A DNA stretch of 64,000 nt from Haloarcula rubra (GTDB lineage: Archaea; Halobacteriota; Halobacteria; Halobacteriales; Haloarculaceae): NCBI RefSeq assembly GCF_019599465.1, contig NZ_RKLR01000002.1, positions 248,001-312,000 on the forward strand. The letters run 5' to 3'. The notes below the pieces were generated by a model. That model was not told where the DNA came from. It did not search any database and saw nothing but the letters and a program-made list of their open reading frames with translations. The translations under genes and the position numbers were made by a program. Below are positions 33,716-43,882 of the stretch, one piece after another; position 1 is the first letter of the stretch, and each line of letters opens with the position of its first letter.

Positions 33716-33785
33716 ATCTCGCACTGTCTCTCGCCTTGTCTATAAATCCTATGTACGATTCAAACCAGAAGATGCAGTCGTCCAT
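33675..33785 (-). pseudogene. Stranded original 5' end of the HIT gene
   Basis: ATG at 33785 followed by GAC GAC TGC ATC TTC TG encodes M-D-D-C-I-F and is continuous with the HIT gene at 27869 if the element is removed. With the element present it reads on into foreign codons and stops at 33675-33677, a meaningless 36-residue peptide. The original HIT promoter therefore probably lies just right of 33785 and now drives this remnant. Confidence 0.75.
33766..33782. repeat. Right attachment site (17-bp core)
   Basis: CAGAAGATGCAGTCGTC, identical to the left copy; the flanking bases differ immediately on both sides. On the host side the next three bases are CAT, the original HIT start codon on the minus strand. 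It lies 51 bases upstream of the integrase operon's first ATG. Confidence 0.85.
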
Positions 33786-33853
33786 AGCTGTGTGGTCGTC
33801 CGGTTTTCACATCAAGGTTGGGCTACCGACGACGGCTGCTGGGCCGGGGCGGT

Positions 33854-34471
33854 TCAGTTCGGCTGTGGCACCGTCTCGGCGATGGCGGCGACGTACGCCT
33901 CGTAGTCGTAGCCCAGTCGCGAGAGCCACACCTCCTGATAGCTCGGATGCAGGAGCGGGACGACGGGGACGCCGAGCGTCTCGCTCCGGCGAACCGTGAG
34001 GACGCTGTCGAGGAACCCGTCCAGCGAATCGTCGTCCAGCGCCAGCACCGTCTCGGTGGCGTGTCGCCCGGTCGTGAGGACCGCTCGCGGCGCGACCGTC
34101 TCGACCTCCTCGACCAGATAGGGCCGACAGTTCGCCAGTTCCTCGTCCGTCGGGTCCCGGTTCTCCGGCGGGTGGCACTTCACCGCGTTCGTGTAGTAAC
34201 AGTCCTCGTGGCCGAAGCCGGCGTCGGCCAGCAGTTCGCGGACCTTCCGGCCGGAGGCCCGCGAGGTGTAGGCCATCCCGGTCAGGTTCCCGCCGCGCCA
34301 CTGCTCGGCTTCGGGGTCGCCGCGTGCCGGCGCTTCGCCGACGACCACGAGGGCGGCGTCGAGGGGGCCGTTCCCCCACGAGATACACTCGCGGCTCTCG
34401 GCCAGTACGGGACAGCGGTGACAGTCCGCCGCGAGTGCGCGGCGCTCGTCGCCGTCCGGAAACTGCGGCAC
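33854..34471 (-). CDS. Uracil-DNA glycosylase, iron-sulfur family (UDG 4/5-like)
   Basis: A 205-residue base-excision enzyme. GEAPARGDPEAEQWRGGNLT and YYTNAVKCHPPENR are the active-site motifs; LLHPSYQEVW is the C-terminal HP[SA] motif. Cysteines for a 4Fe-4S cluster are C17 and C20, then C99 and C115. The start is GTG 34471, one base after the stop of proA on the same strand. Confidence 0.85.
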   Translation of the reverse strand: MPQFPDGDERRALAADCHRCPVLAESRECISWGNGPLDAALVVVGEAPARGDPEAEQWRGGNLTGMAYTSRASGRKVRELLADAGFGHEDCYYTNAVKCHPPENRDPTDEELANCRPYLVEEVETVAPRAVLTTGRHATETVLALDDDSLDGFLDSVLTVRRSETLGVPVVPLLHPSYQEVWLSRLGYDYEAYVAAIAETVPQPN

Positions 34472-34472
34472 G

Positions 34473-35801
34473 CTACTCGTCGGACAGGTGACCGGGACGC
34501 CACTCGCCGTCGAACTCGCGGTGGGTAAAGGGCAGGGCGTCGTCGCCGGCGTAGGTGGCGACCAACTGTCCGTCGCCCTCCAGATAGTACTTGTAGGTCG
34601 TCAGGCCCTCCAGCCCCACGGGGCCGCGGGCGTGAATCTTGCCCGTCGAGATGCCGACTTCGGCACCGAGGCCGTAGCGGTAGCCGTCGGCGAAGCGGGT
34701 CGAGGCGTTGTGGAAGACGCTGGCGGCGTCGATGCCGGTCATGAACGTCTCGGCGGTGTCGGCGTCCTCGGTGACGATGGACTCGGTGTGCTTCGAGCCG
34801 AAGGTGTTGGCGTGGTCGACGGCCTCGTAGACGTCGTCGACGACCTTGATGGACAGTTCGAGGTCGCCGTACTCGGTCTCCCAGTCGTCGTCGGTCGCGG
34901 GGTCGACGTCGACGACGTCGCGGGTGGCCGCGTCGCCGCGCAGCGTCACGCCGGCCTCGCGGTAGCGCGCGACCATCTCGGGGAGGAACTCGTCGGCCAC
35001 GGCGTCGTTCACGAGCAGCGTCTCGACGGCGTTACACACCGCCGGGTACTGCACCTTCGCGTCGAAGGCGACGTCCCCGGCCATCTCGAGGTCGGCGGCC
35101 TCGTCGACGTAGACGTGACAGACGCCCTCGGTGTGGCCCAGCACGGGAATCTGAGTGTTGTCCTGGATGTAGGAGACGAACTCCGAGGAGCCACGCGGCA
35201 TGACGAGGTCGACCTTGTCGTCCATCTCCAGCAGGGCGTCGACCTCCTCGTGGGCCTCGATGAGCGTCGCCCAGCCGACCGGCAGGTCGCCGGTCGCCTC
35301 GACGATGGTCTCGTAGAGGACGCGGTTGGACTCGCTGGCCTCGCTGCCGCCCTTCAGGATGACGGCGTTACCGGACTTCAGCGCGAGCGCGGCTATCTGG
35401 ACCAGCGCGTCGGGGCGGGACTCGAAGATGGTCCCGACGACGCCGATGGGGACCGCGACCTTGTACAGTTCGAGGTCCTCGTCCAGTTCGCGCGCGGCCA
35501 GCGTCTCCCCCAGCGGGTCGTCCTGCTCGGCGACGGACTCGACCATCTCGGCGATGCTCTCTAGCTTGCCCTCGTCGAGTTTCAGTCGGTCGACGAGCGC
35601 CTGCGTGTACTCGCCCTCCGCGAGCATCTCCTCGGCGGCGGCGACGTCCTCCTCGTTGGCCGCGAGGATGGCGTCGCTGTTGTCGCGGATGGCGTCGGCG
35701 ATGGCCGAGAGCGCGGCGTCGCGCTCGGCGGCGTCGACGTTGGCCAACCGCAGGGCCGCGGACTGTGCAGCGGTCACCTGTTGCTCGGTCGTCTCAGTCA
35801 T
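34473..35801 (-). CDS. proA: Gamma-glutamyl phosphate reductase
   Basis: A 442-residue NADPH enzyme, the second step of proline synthesis. [20 protein letters not shown] near the N-terminal third, [13 protein letters not shown], and the catalytic Cys segment [16 protein letters not shown] are typical. It begins [10 protein letters not shown] at ATG 35801, overlapping the proB stop by 8 bases. Third gene of the proC-proB-proA operon. Confidence 0.95.
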   Translation of the reverse strand: MTETTEQQVTAAQSAALRLANVDAAERDAALSAIADAIRDNSDAILAANEEDVAAAEEMLAEGEYTQALVDRLKLDEGKLESIAEMVESVAEQDDPLGETLAARELDEDLELYKVAVPIGVVGTIFESRPDALVQIAALALKSGNAVILKGGSEASESNRVLYETIVEATGDLPVGWATLIEAHEEVDALLEMDDKVDLVMPRGSSEFVSYIQDNTQIPVLGHTEGVCHVYVDEAADLEMAGDVAFDAKVQYPAVCNAVETLLVNDAVADEFLPEMVARYREAGVTLRGDAATRDVVDVDPATDDDWETEYGDLELSIKVVDDVYEAVDHANTFGSKHTESIVTEDADTAETFMTGIDAASVFHNASTRFADGYRYGLGAEVGISTGKIHARGPVGLEGLTTYKYYLEGDGQLVATYAGDDALPFTHREFDGEWRPGHLSDE

Positions 35802-36627
35802 CTGTCTCACCGTTTATCGGGACGAATATTGTGCCCACCGATTCCGCCTCGGCGACCTTCCGCAGGACGTCTGGCTCCGTCGACTCCGCGATGATGGCGG
35901 GGATGCCGTGTTCGCTGACGTCCCGCGCGCCGCGGACCTTCGTCTGGATGCCGCCGAACCCGCCGGTCGAACTCTCCGTGACGACGTCTTCGACCTCGCC
36001 GTAGTTCTCGCCGACGACCGGGATGTGCTCGGCGTCGTCGTCCTCCTTCGGGTTGCCGGTGTAGACGCCGCTGACGTCGGTCAGGGTCACCAGCAGGTCG
36101 ACGCCGACGCCGATGGCGATGGAGGCCGAAATCATGTCGTTGTCGCCTATCTGGAGTTCCTCGGTCGCGACGGCGTCGTTCTCGTTGATGATGGGGACGA
36201 TACCCCAGTCCAGCAGCGTCTCGACGGTGTTGCGGAAGTTGGTGAACCGCTCGGGGTTCTCTAAGTCGTGTTCCGTGATGAGTATCTGGGCGACCTTGCG
36301 GTCGTAGCGGGCGAAACTCTCCGTGTAGCGGTGCATCAGGTGGCTCTGGCCGACCGTCGAGAGCGCCTGTGACTTCTCGACGGTCTCGGTGTCGTGGTCG
36401 ACCCGGCCGATGCCGGCGCCGACGGCCCCGGAGGAGACCAGCATGACCTCCTTGCCCCGGGACAGCAGCGCTTCGATGTCGTCGACGAGTTTGTCCAGTT
36501 TCTCGTCGTCCAAGTTCGAGGCCGCGTCGGTCAGCGAGTTCGTCCCGGCCTTGACGATGACGCGCTCGGCCGCGGCGGCCTGTTCGCGGGCGCGGGAGAG
36601 CGCGGCGCTGTCGACGTGCTCAGTCAT
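35794..36627 (-). CDS. proB: Glutamate 5-kinase
   Basis: A 277-residue amino-acid kinase without a PUA domain, as expected for an archaeal form. [12 protein letters not shown] at the N-terminus, [35 protein letters not shown] and [17 protein letters not shown] are the substrate and ATP motifs. It overlaps both neighbours by 8 bases. Confidence 0.94.
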   Translation of the reverse strand: MTEHVDSAALSRAREQAAAAERVIVKAGTNSLTDAASNLDDEKLDKLVDDIEALLSRGKEVMLVSSGAVGAGIGRVDHDTETVEKSQALSTVGQSHLMHRYTESFARYDRKVAQILITEHDLENPERFTNFRNTVETLLDWGIVPIINENDAVATEELQIGDNDMISASIAIGVGVDLLVTLTDVSGVYTGNPKEDDDAEHIPVVGENYGEVEDVVTESSTGGFGGIQTKVRGARDVSEHGIPAIIAESTEPDVLRKVAEAESVGTIFVPINGETDD

Positions 36628-37393
36628 CCTCGAACGCGGCCGCCAGTTCTTCCGAGCGTCGTTCGGCGGCCGCGACGGCGTCGGCCATGGCCGCGTCGGC
36701 GTCGCTGTCCCAGAGGACCTCCATGCCCTCGATGGTCGTCCCGTTGGGCGAACAGACCGCGTCGATGAGTTCGTCGGCGGTGCGGTCGTCCTGCAGGACG
36801 GTCTCGGCCGCGCCCTTGAACGTCTGGGCGGCGAGCACCTGCGCCTCCTCGTGGTCCAGTCCGCCGGCGACGCCGGCCTCGGTCATGGCCTCGATGAAGT
36901 AGAAGACGAAGGCCGGGCCGCTCCCGTTGACCGCGGTGGCGATGTCCATCTGGGACTCCTCGATTTCGGCGAACTCGCCCACGTCGTCCAGCAGTTCGCG
37001 GACCTCGTCGGTGACGTCGCCGGTCGCCGCGGCCGCCATGTCCCGCGTCTCGGCGGCGAGGTTCGGCATGATTCGCACGACCCGCGCGTCGGTCCGGGCC
37101 TCGACGAACGCCGTCGGGACGCCGGCCGCGATGGAGACCAGCGTCTGGTCGGCCGAGAGGTCGAGTTCGTCCAGCACCGCTTCCACGATGTCCGGCTTGA
37201 CGGCGAGGAAGACGACGTCGGCGTCTTCGGCCCGCCCCACGTCGTCGGTCGTCGCTTCGCAGTAGTCGGCGACGGCGGCCAGCGCGTCCGGGTCGAGGTC
37301 GCAGGCGACGACAGAGTGGTTGCCAGACGCGTAGAGCCCCCTCACGAGAGCGCTGCCCATGTTCCCGCAGCCGATGACACACGTACGTACCAT
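36620..37393 (-). CDS. proC: Pyrroline-5-carboxylate reductase
   Basis: A 257-residue enzyme forming proline. Rossmann motif [15 protein letters not shown] at the start and C-terminal [20 protein letters not shown] plus [16 protein letters not shown] 37393 gives MVRTCVIG; the phase is open upstream but that part is not protein-like. First gene of the proline operon. Confidence 0.94.
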   Translation of the reverse strand: MVRTCVIGCGNMGSALVRGLYASGNHSVVACDLDPDALAAVADYCEATTDDVGRAEDADVVFLAVKPDIVEAVLDELDLSADQTLVSIAAGVPTAFVEARTDARVVRIMPNLAAETRDMAAAATGDVTDEVRELLDDVGEFAEIEESQMDIATAVNGSGPAFVFYFIEAMTEAGVAGGLDHEEAQVLAAQTFKGAAETVLQDDRTADELIDAVCSPNGTTIEGMEVLWDSDADAAMADAVAAAERRSEELAAAFEDD

Positions 37394-37560
37394 AGTCTCT
37401 AGTCCACCGGACGAGGTGGAGAGACTAATTGTGTTTTCATCTCGCACGGCCGAGTGGCGCGACCCCGAGACTGGCACGGTCGCCTGCACAGCGGCCAGAC
37501 CGCCGGCCTGTTGCTCGAGCGCGAGCGCTGACGGCCGACGGCCACGCTGACAACCGATTG

Positions 37561-37569
37561 CCCTTTAAT
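37561..37569 (+). promoter_or_regulatory. TATA box of ileS
   Basis: CCCTTTAAT, with TTTAAT 25-30 bases before ATG 37592, supporting that start as leaderless. Confidence 0.6.
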
Positions 37570-37591
37570 GCCGGCGGCGAATGTGACCGAT

Positions 37592-40500
37592 ATGGAACGG
37601 TTCGCCGCGGTCGACGACCAGTACGACCCCGAGTCTGTCGAGGACGGGGTCTTCGAGTACTGGGACGACGTCGACGCCTACGAGCAGACGGTCGAGCACC
37701 GCGCCGACGGGGAGGAGTTCTTCTTCGTCGACGGGCCGCCCTACACCTCCGGGGCCGCCCACATGGGGACGACGTGGAACAAGACGCTGAAGGACCTCTA
37801 CATCCGCTACCACCGGATGCAGGGCTACGACGTGACCGACCGGCCGGGCTACGACATGCACGGCCTCCCTATCGAGACGAAAGTCGAGGAGCGACTCGAC
37901 TTCGAGAACAAGAAGGACATCGAACGCTTCGGCGAGGAGAACTTCATCGAGGAGTGCAAGGCCTTCGCCGAGGAGCAACTCGAGGGCCTCCAGACGGACT
38001 TTCAGGACTTCGGCGTTTGGATGGACTGGGACGACCCCTACAAGACGGTCGACCCCGAGTACATGGAGGCCGCGTGGTGGGGGTTCCAGCAGGCCCACGA
38101 ACGCGGACTGGTCGAACAGGGCCAGCGCTCTATCAACCAGTGTCCCCGCTGTGAGACGGCCATCGCCAACAACGAGGTCGAACGCGAGGAGGTCGGCAAG
38201 CCCTCTATCTATGTCAAATTCCCGCTGGCCGACCGGGAGGGGCATCTGGTCATCTGGACGACGACGCCGTGGACCATCCCCGCAAACACCTTCGTCGCCG
38301 TCGACGGCGACGTGACCTATCAGGGCGTCCGCGCCGAGAGAGACGGCGAGAGCGAGGTCCTCTACGTCGCCGAACCGCGCGTCGAGGACGTCCTCTCGAA
38401 GGGCCGCTACGAGGACTACGAGGTAATCGAGGAGGTCACCGGCGAGGAGATGGTCGGCTGGGAGTACGATCACCCGCTGGCCGAGGAAGTGCCCGACCAC
38501 GCCCAAGGCGAGGGGTCGGGACAGGTGTACACCGCCGACTACGTCGACGCCGAGGACCAGACCGGGCTGGTCCACTCCGCGCCCGGTCACGGTGAGGAGG
38601 ACTTCGAACGGGGTCGGGAACTCGGCCTCGAAATATTCTGTCCCGTCGGCGGCGACGGCGTCTACACCGAACAGGGTGGCGAGTACGCCGGCACGTTCGT
38701 CCGGGACGCCAACGACGACGTCGTCGCCGACCTGGACGCGAAGGGGTACCTGCTCGCCAGCGAGTCGGGCTACACCGTCAACGAGGGGCACTGCTGGCGC
38801 TGTGACACCGGCATCGTCCGCATCGTCACCGACCAGTGGTTCATCACGGTCACCGACATCAAGGACGAACTGTTGGCCAACATCGAGGACAGCGAGTGGC
38901 ACCCCCAGTGGGCGCGTGACAACCGCTTCCGGGACTTCGTCGAGGACGCCCCGGACTGGAACGTCTCTCGGCAGCGGTACTGGGGCATCCCCATCCCCAT
39001 CTGGTTGCCCGACGACTGGAGCGGGTCGATGGACGACGCCATCGTCGTCGGCGACCGCGAGGAACTCGCCGACCGCGTCGACCAAGATATCGACCCCGAG
39101 ACGGTGGACCTGCACAAGGGTACCGTCGACGACCTCACGATTACGGAGGACGGGACCACGTACACCCGCGTCGGCGACGTCTTCGACGTGTGGCTGGACT
39201 CCTCCGTGGCGACGTGGGGGACGCTGGACTACCCCGAGAAGGAGGAGGACTTCGAGCGCCTGTGGCCCGCCGACCTCATCATGGAGGCCCACGACCAGAC
39301 CCGCGGGTGGTTCTGGTCCCAGCTCGGTATGTCGACGGCGGCGACCGGCAAATCACCGTACGAGGAGGTGTTGATGCACGGCTACGCGAACATGCCCGAC
39401 GGCCGCGGCATGTCGAAGTCGAAGGGTATCCTCGTCGACCCCCACGAGGTCATCGAGAAGCACGGTCGGGACCCGATGCGCCTGTTCCTGCTGTCGGTCA
39501 CCGCGCAGGGCGAGGACATGAACTTCTCGTGGGAGGAGACTCAGGAGATGCAGCGCCGCCTCAACATCCTCTGGAACGTCGCCCGGTTCCCGCTGCCGTA
39601 CATGCGGGCCGACGACTTCGACCCGGAGGCCACGACGGTCGAGTCGGTCCGCGAGGACCTCGAACTCGCCGACGAGTGGGTCCTCTCGCGCCTCCAGAGC
39701 GTCGAGGCGGCGATGACCGAGCACATGGAGAACTTCGAGAACGACAAGGCCGCTCACGAACTGCTGGACTTCGTCGTCGAGGACGTCTCCCGGTTCTACA
39801 TCCAGGTCGTCCGCGAGCGGATGTGGGAGGAGGAGGACAGCGACTCCAAACAGGCCGCCTACGCGACGCTGTACCGCGTCCTCGAAGAAGTGGCCGCCCT
39901 CTTCGCCCCGTTCACGCCGTTCGTCGCCGAGGAGATATACAGTTCGCTGACCGGCGACGCGGGCCACCCCACCGTCCACATGTGCGACTGGCCCGAAGCG
40001 ACCGACGACCTCCACGACCCCGCCCTCGAGGACGAGATGGAGGTCGTTCGGGAAGTCGAGGAGGCCGGCTCGAACGCCCGCCAGCAGGCCGAGCGGAAAC
40101 TCCGCTGGCCGGTCACGCGCGTCGTCGTCGACACCGACAGCGAGGCCGTGGCCGACGCCGTGCGCGCGCAGGCGGCCATCGTCGGCGACCGCCTCAACGC
40201 TCGCACCGTCGACGTCGTCGGCCCGGACGAGGCGTGGGGGGAACTCCACTACTCCGCCGAGGCCGACATGAGCGAACTCGGCCCGGCGTTCGGCGACGAC
40301 GCCGGCCGCGTGATGAACGCGATGAACGACGCCCGACTCGAGGAGCCGTCTCTCGATGCCCTCGAAGGAGACGTGGAGGACGCGCTCGGTGAGTCGGTCG
40401 AGTTGACCGACGAGATGGTGACCTTCCGCCGTGAGACGCCCGAGGGCGTCACGGGGACGGAGTTCTCGGCGCTGGACGGCGGCGGCGTCGTCTACGTCGA

Positions 40501-40798
40501 CACGGCGCTCACCGAGGATATCGAGAGCGAGGGGTACGCCCGCGAGGTCATCCGCCGGGTCCAGGAGATGCGCAAGGACCTCGAACTGGACATCGAGGCC
40601 CGCATCGTCGTGGACCTCTCGATTGCGGACGACCGCGTCGACTCGCTGGTCCGCGAACACGAAGCGCTCGTCGCCGAGGAGGTCCGTGCCGACGAGTTCG
40701 GGGCCGTCGAGGACGGCCACCGCAAGACGTGGGACGTCGAAGGCGTCGAGATGGAGATAGCTATTTCGCCGGTCGCGGCGGCAGAAGCGTCCGACTGA
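37592..40798 (+). CDS. ileS: Isoleucyl-tRNA synthetase
   Basis: A 1068-residue class-I synthetase. The HIGH-type motif is HMGT in TSGAAHMGTTWNKTLKD; KMSKS appears as GMSKSKGILV. The editing domain carries VIWTTTPWTIPANTFVAV. An archaeal-type length. ATG 37592 (MERFAAVDDQYD) fits the TATA box at 37563; the in-frame ATG at 37568 would be inside that promoter. 143 bp of non-coding DNA follow. Confidence 0.95.
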   Translation: MERFAAVDDQYDPESVEDGVFEYWDDVDAYEQTVEHRADGEEFFFVDGPPYTSGAAHMGTTWNKTLKDLYIRYHRMQGYDVTDRPGYDMHGLPIETKVEERLDFENKKDIERFGEENFIEECKAFAEEQLEGLQTDFQDFGVWMDWDDPYKTVDPEYMEAAWWGFQQAHERGLVEQGQRSINQCPRCETAIANNEVEREEVGKPSIYVKFPLADREGHLVIWTTTPWTIPANTFVAVDGDVTYQGVRAERDGESEVLYVAEPRVEDVLSKGRYEDYEVIEEVTGEEMVGWEYDHPLAEEVPDHAQGEGSGQVYTADYVDAEDQTGLVHSAPGHGEEDFERGRELGLEIFCPVGGDGVYTEQGGEYAGTFVRDANDDVVADLDAKGYLLASESGYTVNEGHCWRCDTGIVRIVTDQWFITVTDIKDELLANIEDSEWHPQWARDNRFRDFVEDAPDWNVSRQRYWGIPIPIWLPDDWSGSMDDAIVVGDREELADRVDQDIDPETVDLHKGTVDDLTITEDGTTYTRVGDVFDVWLDSSVATWGTLDYPEKEEDFERLWPADLIMEAHDQTRGWFWSQLGMSTAATGKSPYEEVLMHGYANMPDGRGMSKSKGILVDPHEVIEKHGRDPMRLFLLSVTAQGEDMNFSWEETQEMQRRLNILWNVARFPLPYMRADDFDPEATTVESVREDLELADEWVLSRLQSVEAAMTEHMENFENDKAAHELLDFVVEDVSRFYIQVVRERMWEEEDSDSKQAAYATLYRVLEEVAALFAPFTPFVAEEIYSSLTGDAGHPTVHMCDWPEATDDLHDPALEDEMEVVREVEEAGSNARQQAERKLRWPVTRVVVDTDSEAVADAVRAQAAIVGDRLNARTVDVVGPDEAWGELHYSAEADMSELGPAFGDDAGRVMNAMNDARLEEPSLDALEGDVEDALGESVELTDEMVTFRRETPEGVTGTEFSALDGGGVVYVDTALTEDIESEGYAREVIRRVQEMRKDLELDIEARIVVDLSIADDRVDSLVREHEALVAEEVRADEFGAVEDGHRKTWDVEGVEMEIAISPVAAAEASD

Positions 40799-40941
40799 AA
40801 CGGTCCGTCTTCTCTTCGCCGCCTCCTTCGGGAGCATCTGGTAACAAATGCTACCGTCTCGCACGACGTAGTTCCTCGTAGCGCTCACTCCGAAGTCACG
40901 CAGTCCGGGGGGACACGTCGAGAGAGCGCACGGAGACACCG

Positions 40942-41376
40942 ATGGCAGCAACAGCACCACTAGACGAGGAGAAACGAATCGCGCGCCAGTTCCCGGAAGA
41001 AGTCGCCACCGGCGGCGACCTCGACCTCGTCGACGACATCTGCACGGCGGACGTCGTCGACCACAGCCCGCTGGGCGAGATAGCCGGCCGCGAGGACCTG
41101 AAAGCACAGATACGCGGCATCCGCGAGTCCTTCGAGGACTTTACGGCGTCCGTCGAGGACATCGTCGCCGAGGGCGACACGGTCGCCATGCGGGTACACC
41201 TCAGCGGGCGACACGTCGGGGAGTTCATGGGCGTCCCGGCGACCGACCGCGACGTCGAGATAGAGAACATGGTCTTCACTCGGTTCGAGGGCGGTCAGAT
41301 AGCTGAGCGGTGGGTCCAACCGGACATGCTCGGCCTCATGCAACAGGTCGGCGCCGTCGACCTGCCGGGGAACTGA
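40942..41376 (+). CDS. SnoaL-like / ester cyclase family protein
   Basis: A 144-residue protein of the NTF2-like fold: TADVVDHSPLGEIAGREDLK, FEDFTASVEDIVAEGDTVAM, RVHLSGRHVGEFMGVPAT and WVQPDMLGLMQQVGAV are the usual SnoaL/ester-cyclase blocks. The substrate is unknown. It stands alone between ileS and an MFS gene. Confidence 0.82.
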   Translation: MAATAPLDEEKRIARQFPEEVATGGDLDLVDDICTADVVDHSPLGEIAGREDLKAQIRGIRESFEDFTASVEDIVAEGDTVAMRVHLSGRHVGEFMGVPATDRDVEIENMVFTRFEGGQIAERWVQPDMLGLMQQVGAVDLPGN

Positions 41377-41473
41377 GTGGATCGCCCGCTCCTTCCCTTT
41401 CTTTCGCCGACTTTTCGACTATATCTTCGACAGACCGTAACGGATTTGCTGTGATGTAGGCTGCTACCGAGCA

Positions 41474-42727
41474 GTGACAGACCGACGGCAACTGCAGGCG
41501 CTCTTTTTCACTCGCTTCGCCAACTCGTTCGGTATCGTGACGCTGCTGACGCTCCTGCCGACGTACATCGACCTGCTGGACCCACAGGGGTTCGTCCTCG
41601 GGATGTTCGCCACGGGGCTGACGCTCGCACAGGCGGGCACCGTCGTCCCGGTGTCGTATCTGGGCGACCGGTTCGACAAGCGGACGATACTGCTGGCGGG
41701 GCTGACGCTCGCCACCGCCGTCTACGGCCTGTTCCCGCTGGTCGGGTCCAGTTGGGGGTTCGTCTTCGTCCGCGGGTTGCAGGGCGTCGCCGCCACCGTC
41801 GCGGGACTGCTGGGACTGTCGCTGGTCGGGCAACTCGCCCGCGAGAGCGAACGGGGGACCACCATCGGGATGTCCAACTCTTGGCGGTTCGCGGCGGCCA
41901 TCGGCGGGTCGCTGTCGGCGGGCATCCTCTACGACACGTTCGGCTTCGACGCGGTGTTCGGCCTGTTGATGGCCATCAGCGCACTGGCGTTCGCCGCCGT
42001 CTTCGTCTGGGTCGACCCCGACGAGACGACCACCGACGGGTTCGCCTTCACCGACCTCGCGCTGAACCGCCGCATCCTCACCATCACGAGTTTCCGCGCC
42101 CAGTACGCCGTCGCCGTCACCCTCGTCCGGACGTGGGTGCCCATCTTCGCCGGCGTGGCGGCCGCTCGCGGCGGGCTGGGGTACAACGCGGCGATACACG
42201 GCGCGACGGCCGTCGCCGTCGTCCTCGCCGCCGAGAAGTTCACCAACATGCTCGTCCAGCCCTACACCGGGAGTCTCTCGGACCGCTTCGGCCGCGCCCG
42301 CTTCGTCTTCGTCGGCGGCCTCTGCTACGGACTCGTGGCGCTCGTCGTCCCGTTCACGCCGGGCATCGGGTCGGCGCTGGGGCTCCCGGCGGTGTTCCCC
42401 TACTTCGGCGACCTCTCGCCGGCGTTTCTCCCGCTCGTGGCCCTGAACGCCCTCCTCGGCGTCGCGGACTCCATCCGCGAACCGGCGAGCATGGCGCTGT
42501 TCGCCGACGAGGGGAGCGGCAGCGGCGTCGCCTCCAGTTTCGGCGTCCGTGATTTGGTCTGGCGGCCCGGGGCCGTCCTCGCGCCGCTCGCCGGTGGGTG
42601 GCTCACGACGAACGTCGGGATGGAGTGGGTGTTCTACCTCGGCGCGGCGTCGGCGTTCACCGGCGTCGCGGCGTTTCTGGGCATCCTCACGGTCCGGCAC
42701 GGTCGGGCGGGCCTGGCCGAGTGGTAA
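41474..42727 (+). CDS. Major facilitator superfamily transporter
   Basis: A 417-residue protein with about twelve spans. VSYLGDRFDKRTILLAGL is the MFS loop 2-3 motif (G-x3-D-R/K-x-G/R-R/K) and TGSLSDRFGRARFVFVGG repeats it in the second half. It starts at GTG 41474. The substrate is unknown; no operon partner is adjacent on this strand. Confidence 0.85.
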   Translation: MTDRRQLQALFFTRFANSFGIVTLLTLLPTYIDLLDPQGFVLGMFATGLTLAQAGTVVPVSYLGDRFDKRTILLAGLTLATAVYGLFPLVGSSWGFVFVRGLQGVAATVAGLLGLSLVGQLARESERGTTIGMSNSWRFAAAIGGSLSAGILYDTFGFDAVFGLLMAISALAFAAVFVWVDPDETTTDGFAFTDLALNRRILTITSFRAQYAVAVTLVRTWVPIFAGVAAARGGLGYNAAIHGATAVAVVLAAEKFTNMLVQPYTGSLSDRFGRARFVFVGGLCYGLVALVVPFTPGIGSALGLPAVFPYFGDLSPAFLPLVALNALLGVADSIREPASMALFADEGSGSGVASSFGVRDLVWRPGAVLAPLAGGWLTTNVGMEWVFYLGAASAFTGVAAFLGILTVRHGRAGLAEW

Positions 42728-43582
42728 TCAGAGTTCGGCGGCGACGACGGGCGCAGCGCTGACCTCGCTGACCGCGCGCTCTAACGTGTCGGTGCCGTAG
42801 ACGGCCTCGACGCCGGCCGCCGCCAGTTTCGTCAGCGCGTTGCTCGCCAGCATCGGGTGGACGCAGGTGACGAACACGCGGCGTGCCTCTCGCTCTTTCA
42901 GCACCTCGACGGACTCGCTCATCGTCGACCCCGTCGCGATGATGTCGTCGACGAGCACCACGTCCCGCCCCGCGACGGGCGCGTCGCTCGGCGTGATCTC
43001 TACCTCGCCGCTGTCGTAGTCCCGGTCCTTCTCGAAGTAGTCCGTCTCGCCCTCGCCGTAGGCGTCTCTGGCGCTTATCGGCAGGTCGATGGCCCCTTCG
43101 TCGGGCGAGAGAAAGAGCGGGTCCGCCAAATCTTCGGGGAGGGGGTCCGCGAGGACGCCGGCAGCGTCGACGTGAGTGGTCGGCACGTCGAAGAAGTCAC
43201 ACACCGACGGCTCGTGGGGGTTGACGGTGAGCACGCGGTCGGTGCCCGTCGAGATGGCCCGCGCCATCGCCCGCGAGGAGACCGGTTCCCCCGCGCGGAA
43301 GGCCTCGTCCTGTCGCGCGTAGCCCATGTACGGCAGGACCGTGACCACCTCGCTGGCGCCGGCCTCGCGGACCGCGTCCTGCAACTGGAGCACCTGTACG
43401 TGCGCGTCGCTGTCGACGGTGGAGGCGACGACGACGGCACGCTCGCCCGCGACGGCCTCGGGCACGCGCACCACGTGTTCGCCGTCCGCGAACTGTTCGT
43501 ACTCGACCCGCCCCAGTCGCTCGTCGGTGGCGTCGGCCAGCGCCGCGGCGAACGCCTGCGTGTCGGCCCCGGGGATAATCAT
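42728..43582 (-). CDS. prs: Ribose-phosphate pyrophosphokinase
   Basis: A 284-residue enzyme making PRPP. VEYEQFADGEHVVRVPEAVA, YMGYARQDEAFRAGEPVSSR and the PRPP-binding loop VVLVDDIIATGSTMSE are exact family motifs. The archaeal (class III-like) form is of this shorter length. ATG 43582 gives MIIPGADTQ and fits the TATA element at 43605-43610 (GTTTAG on the minus strand). Convergent with the MFS gene, stops touching. Confidence 0.93.
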   Translation of the reverse strand: MIIPGADTQAFAAALADATDERLGRVEYEQFADGEHVVRVPEAVAGERAVVVASTVDSDAHVQVLQLQDAVREAGASEVVTVLPYMGYARQDEAFRAGEPVSSRAMARAISTGTDRVLTVNPHEPSVCDFFDVPTTHVDAAGVLADPLPEDLADPLFLSPDEGAIDLPISARDAYGEGETDYFEKDRDYDSGEVEITPSDAPVAGRDVVLVDDIIATGSTMSESVEVLKEREARRVFVTCVHPMLASNALTKLAAAGVEAVYGTDTLERAVSEVSAAPVVAAEL

Positions 43583-43882
43583 GTGCGAGGGGTGGCTGGC
43601 CGGGCTAAACCCCTTTTCGATTCGAGGGCTAGCGAGGGCGATTCTGGGACGTACCGACGCTATCGAGCAGACCGTCAGAAAGCCCCGACGCGCTCGACTC
43701 GCGCGCCTCGCTGTGCGCTTCCTTCGCTCGCTCCGCTCGCTCAGTCCAGTGCTTGCGTCGGCGTGCTTCGCCGAACGCGTCGCCCCTTTCAGTCCCACCC
43801 TGCGGCTGTGTCACCGGCTACGACCGGCAGTTGTCTCACGACCGAAACCCGGCGGCTGTCCCGGTCGGCAGACGGTCGCGGG
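43583..43882. other. Intergenic stretch with low-complexity words
   Basis: Holds the prs promoter (43605-43610) and then GC-rich filler such as CTTCCTTCGCTCGCTCCGCT near 43720. No gene or RNA is evident. Confidence 0.5.

Larger units (their letters stand above)
27853..33782. mobile_element. Integrated element of about 5.9 kb inserted in the 5' end of the HIT gene
   Basis: Bounded by a perfect 17-bp direct repeat (27853-27869 and 33766-33782). The DNA inside is clearly AT-richer than the flanks and its genes use A/T-ending codons. Cargo in order: four-helix membrane protein (+), PD-(D/E)XK-like protein (-), Rep-like protein (-), short hypothetical (+), two-helix protein (-), tyrosine recombinase (-), RHH-like protein (-) next to the right end. 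No capsid, spike or packaging gene is recognised, so it may be an integrative plasmid or a much-reduced provirus. Integrase next to one end is the usual arrangement for such elements. Confidence 0.85.
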
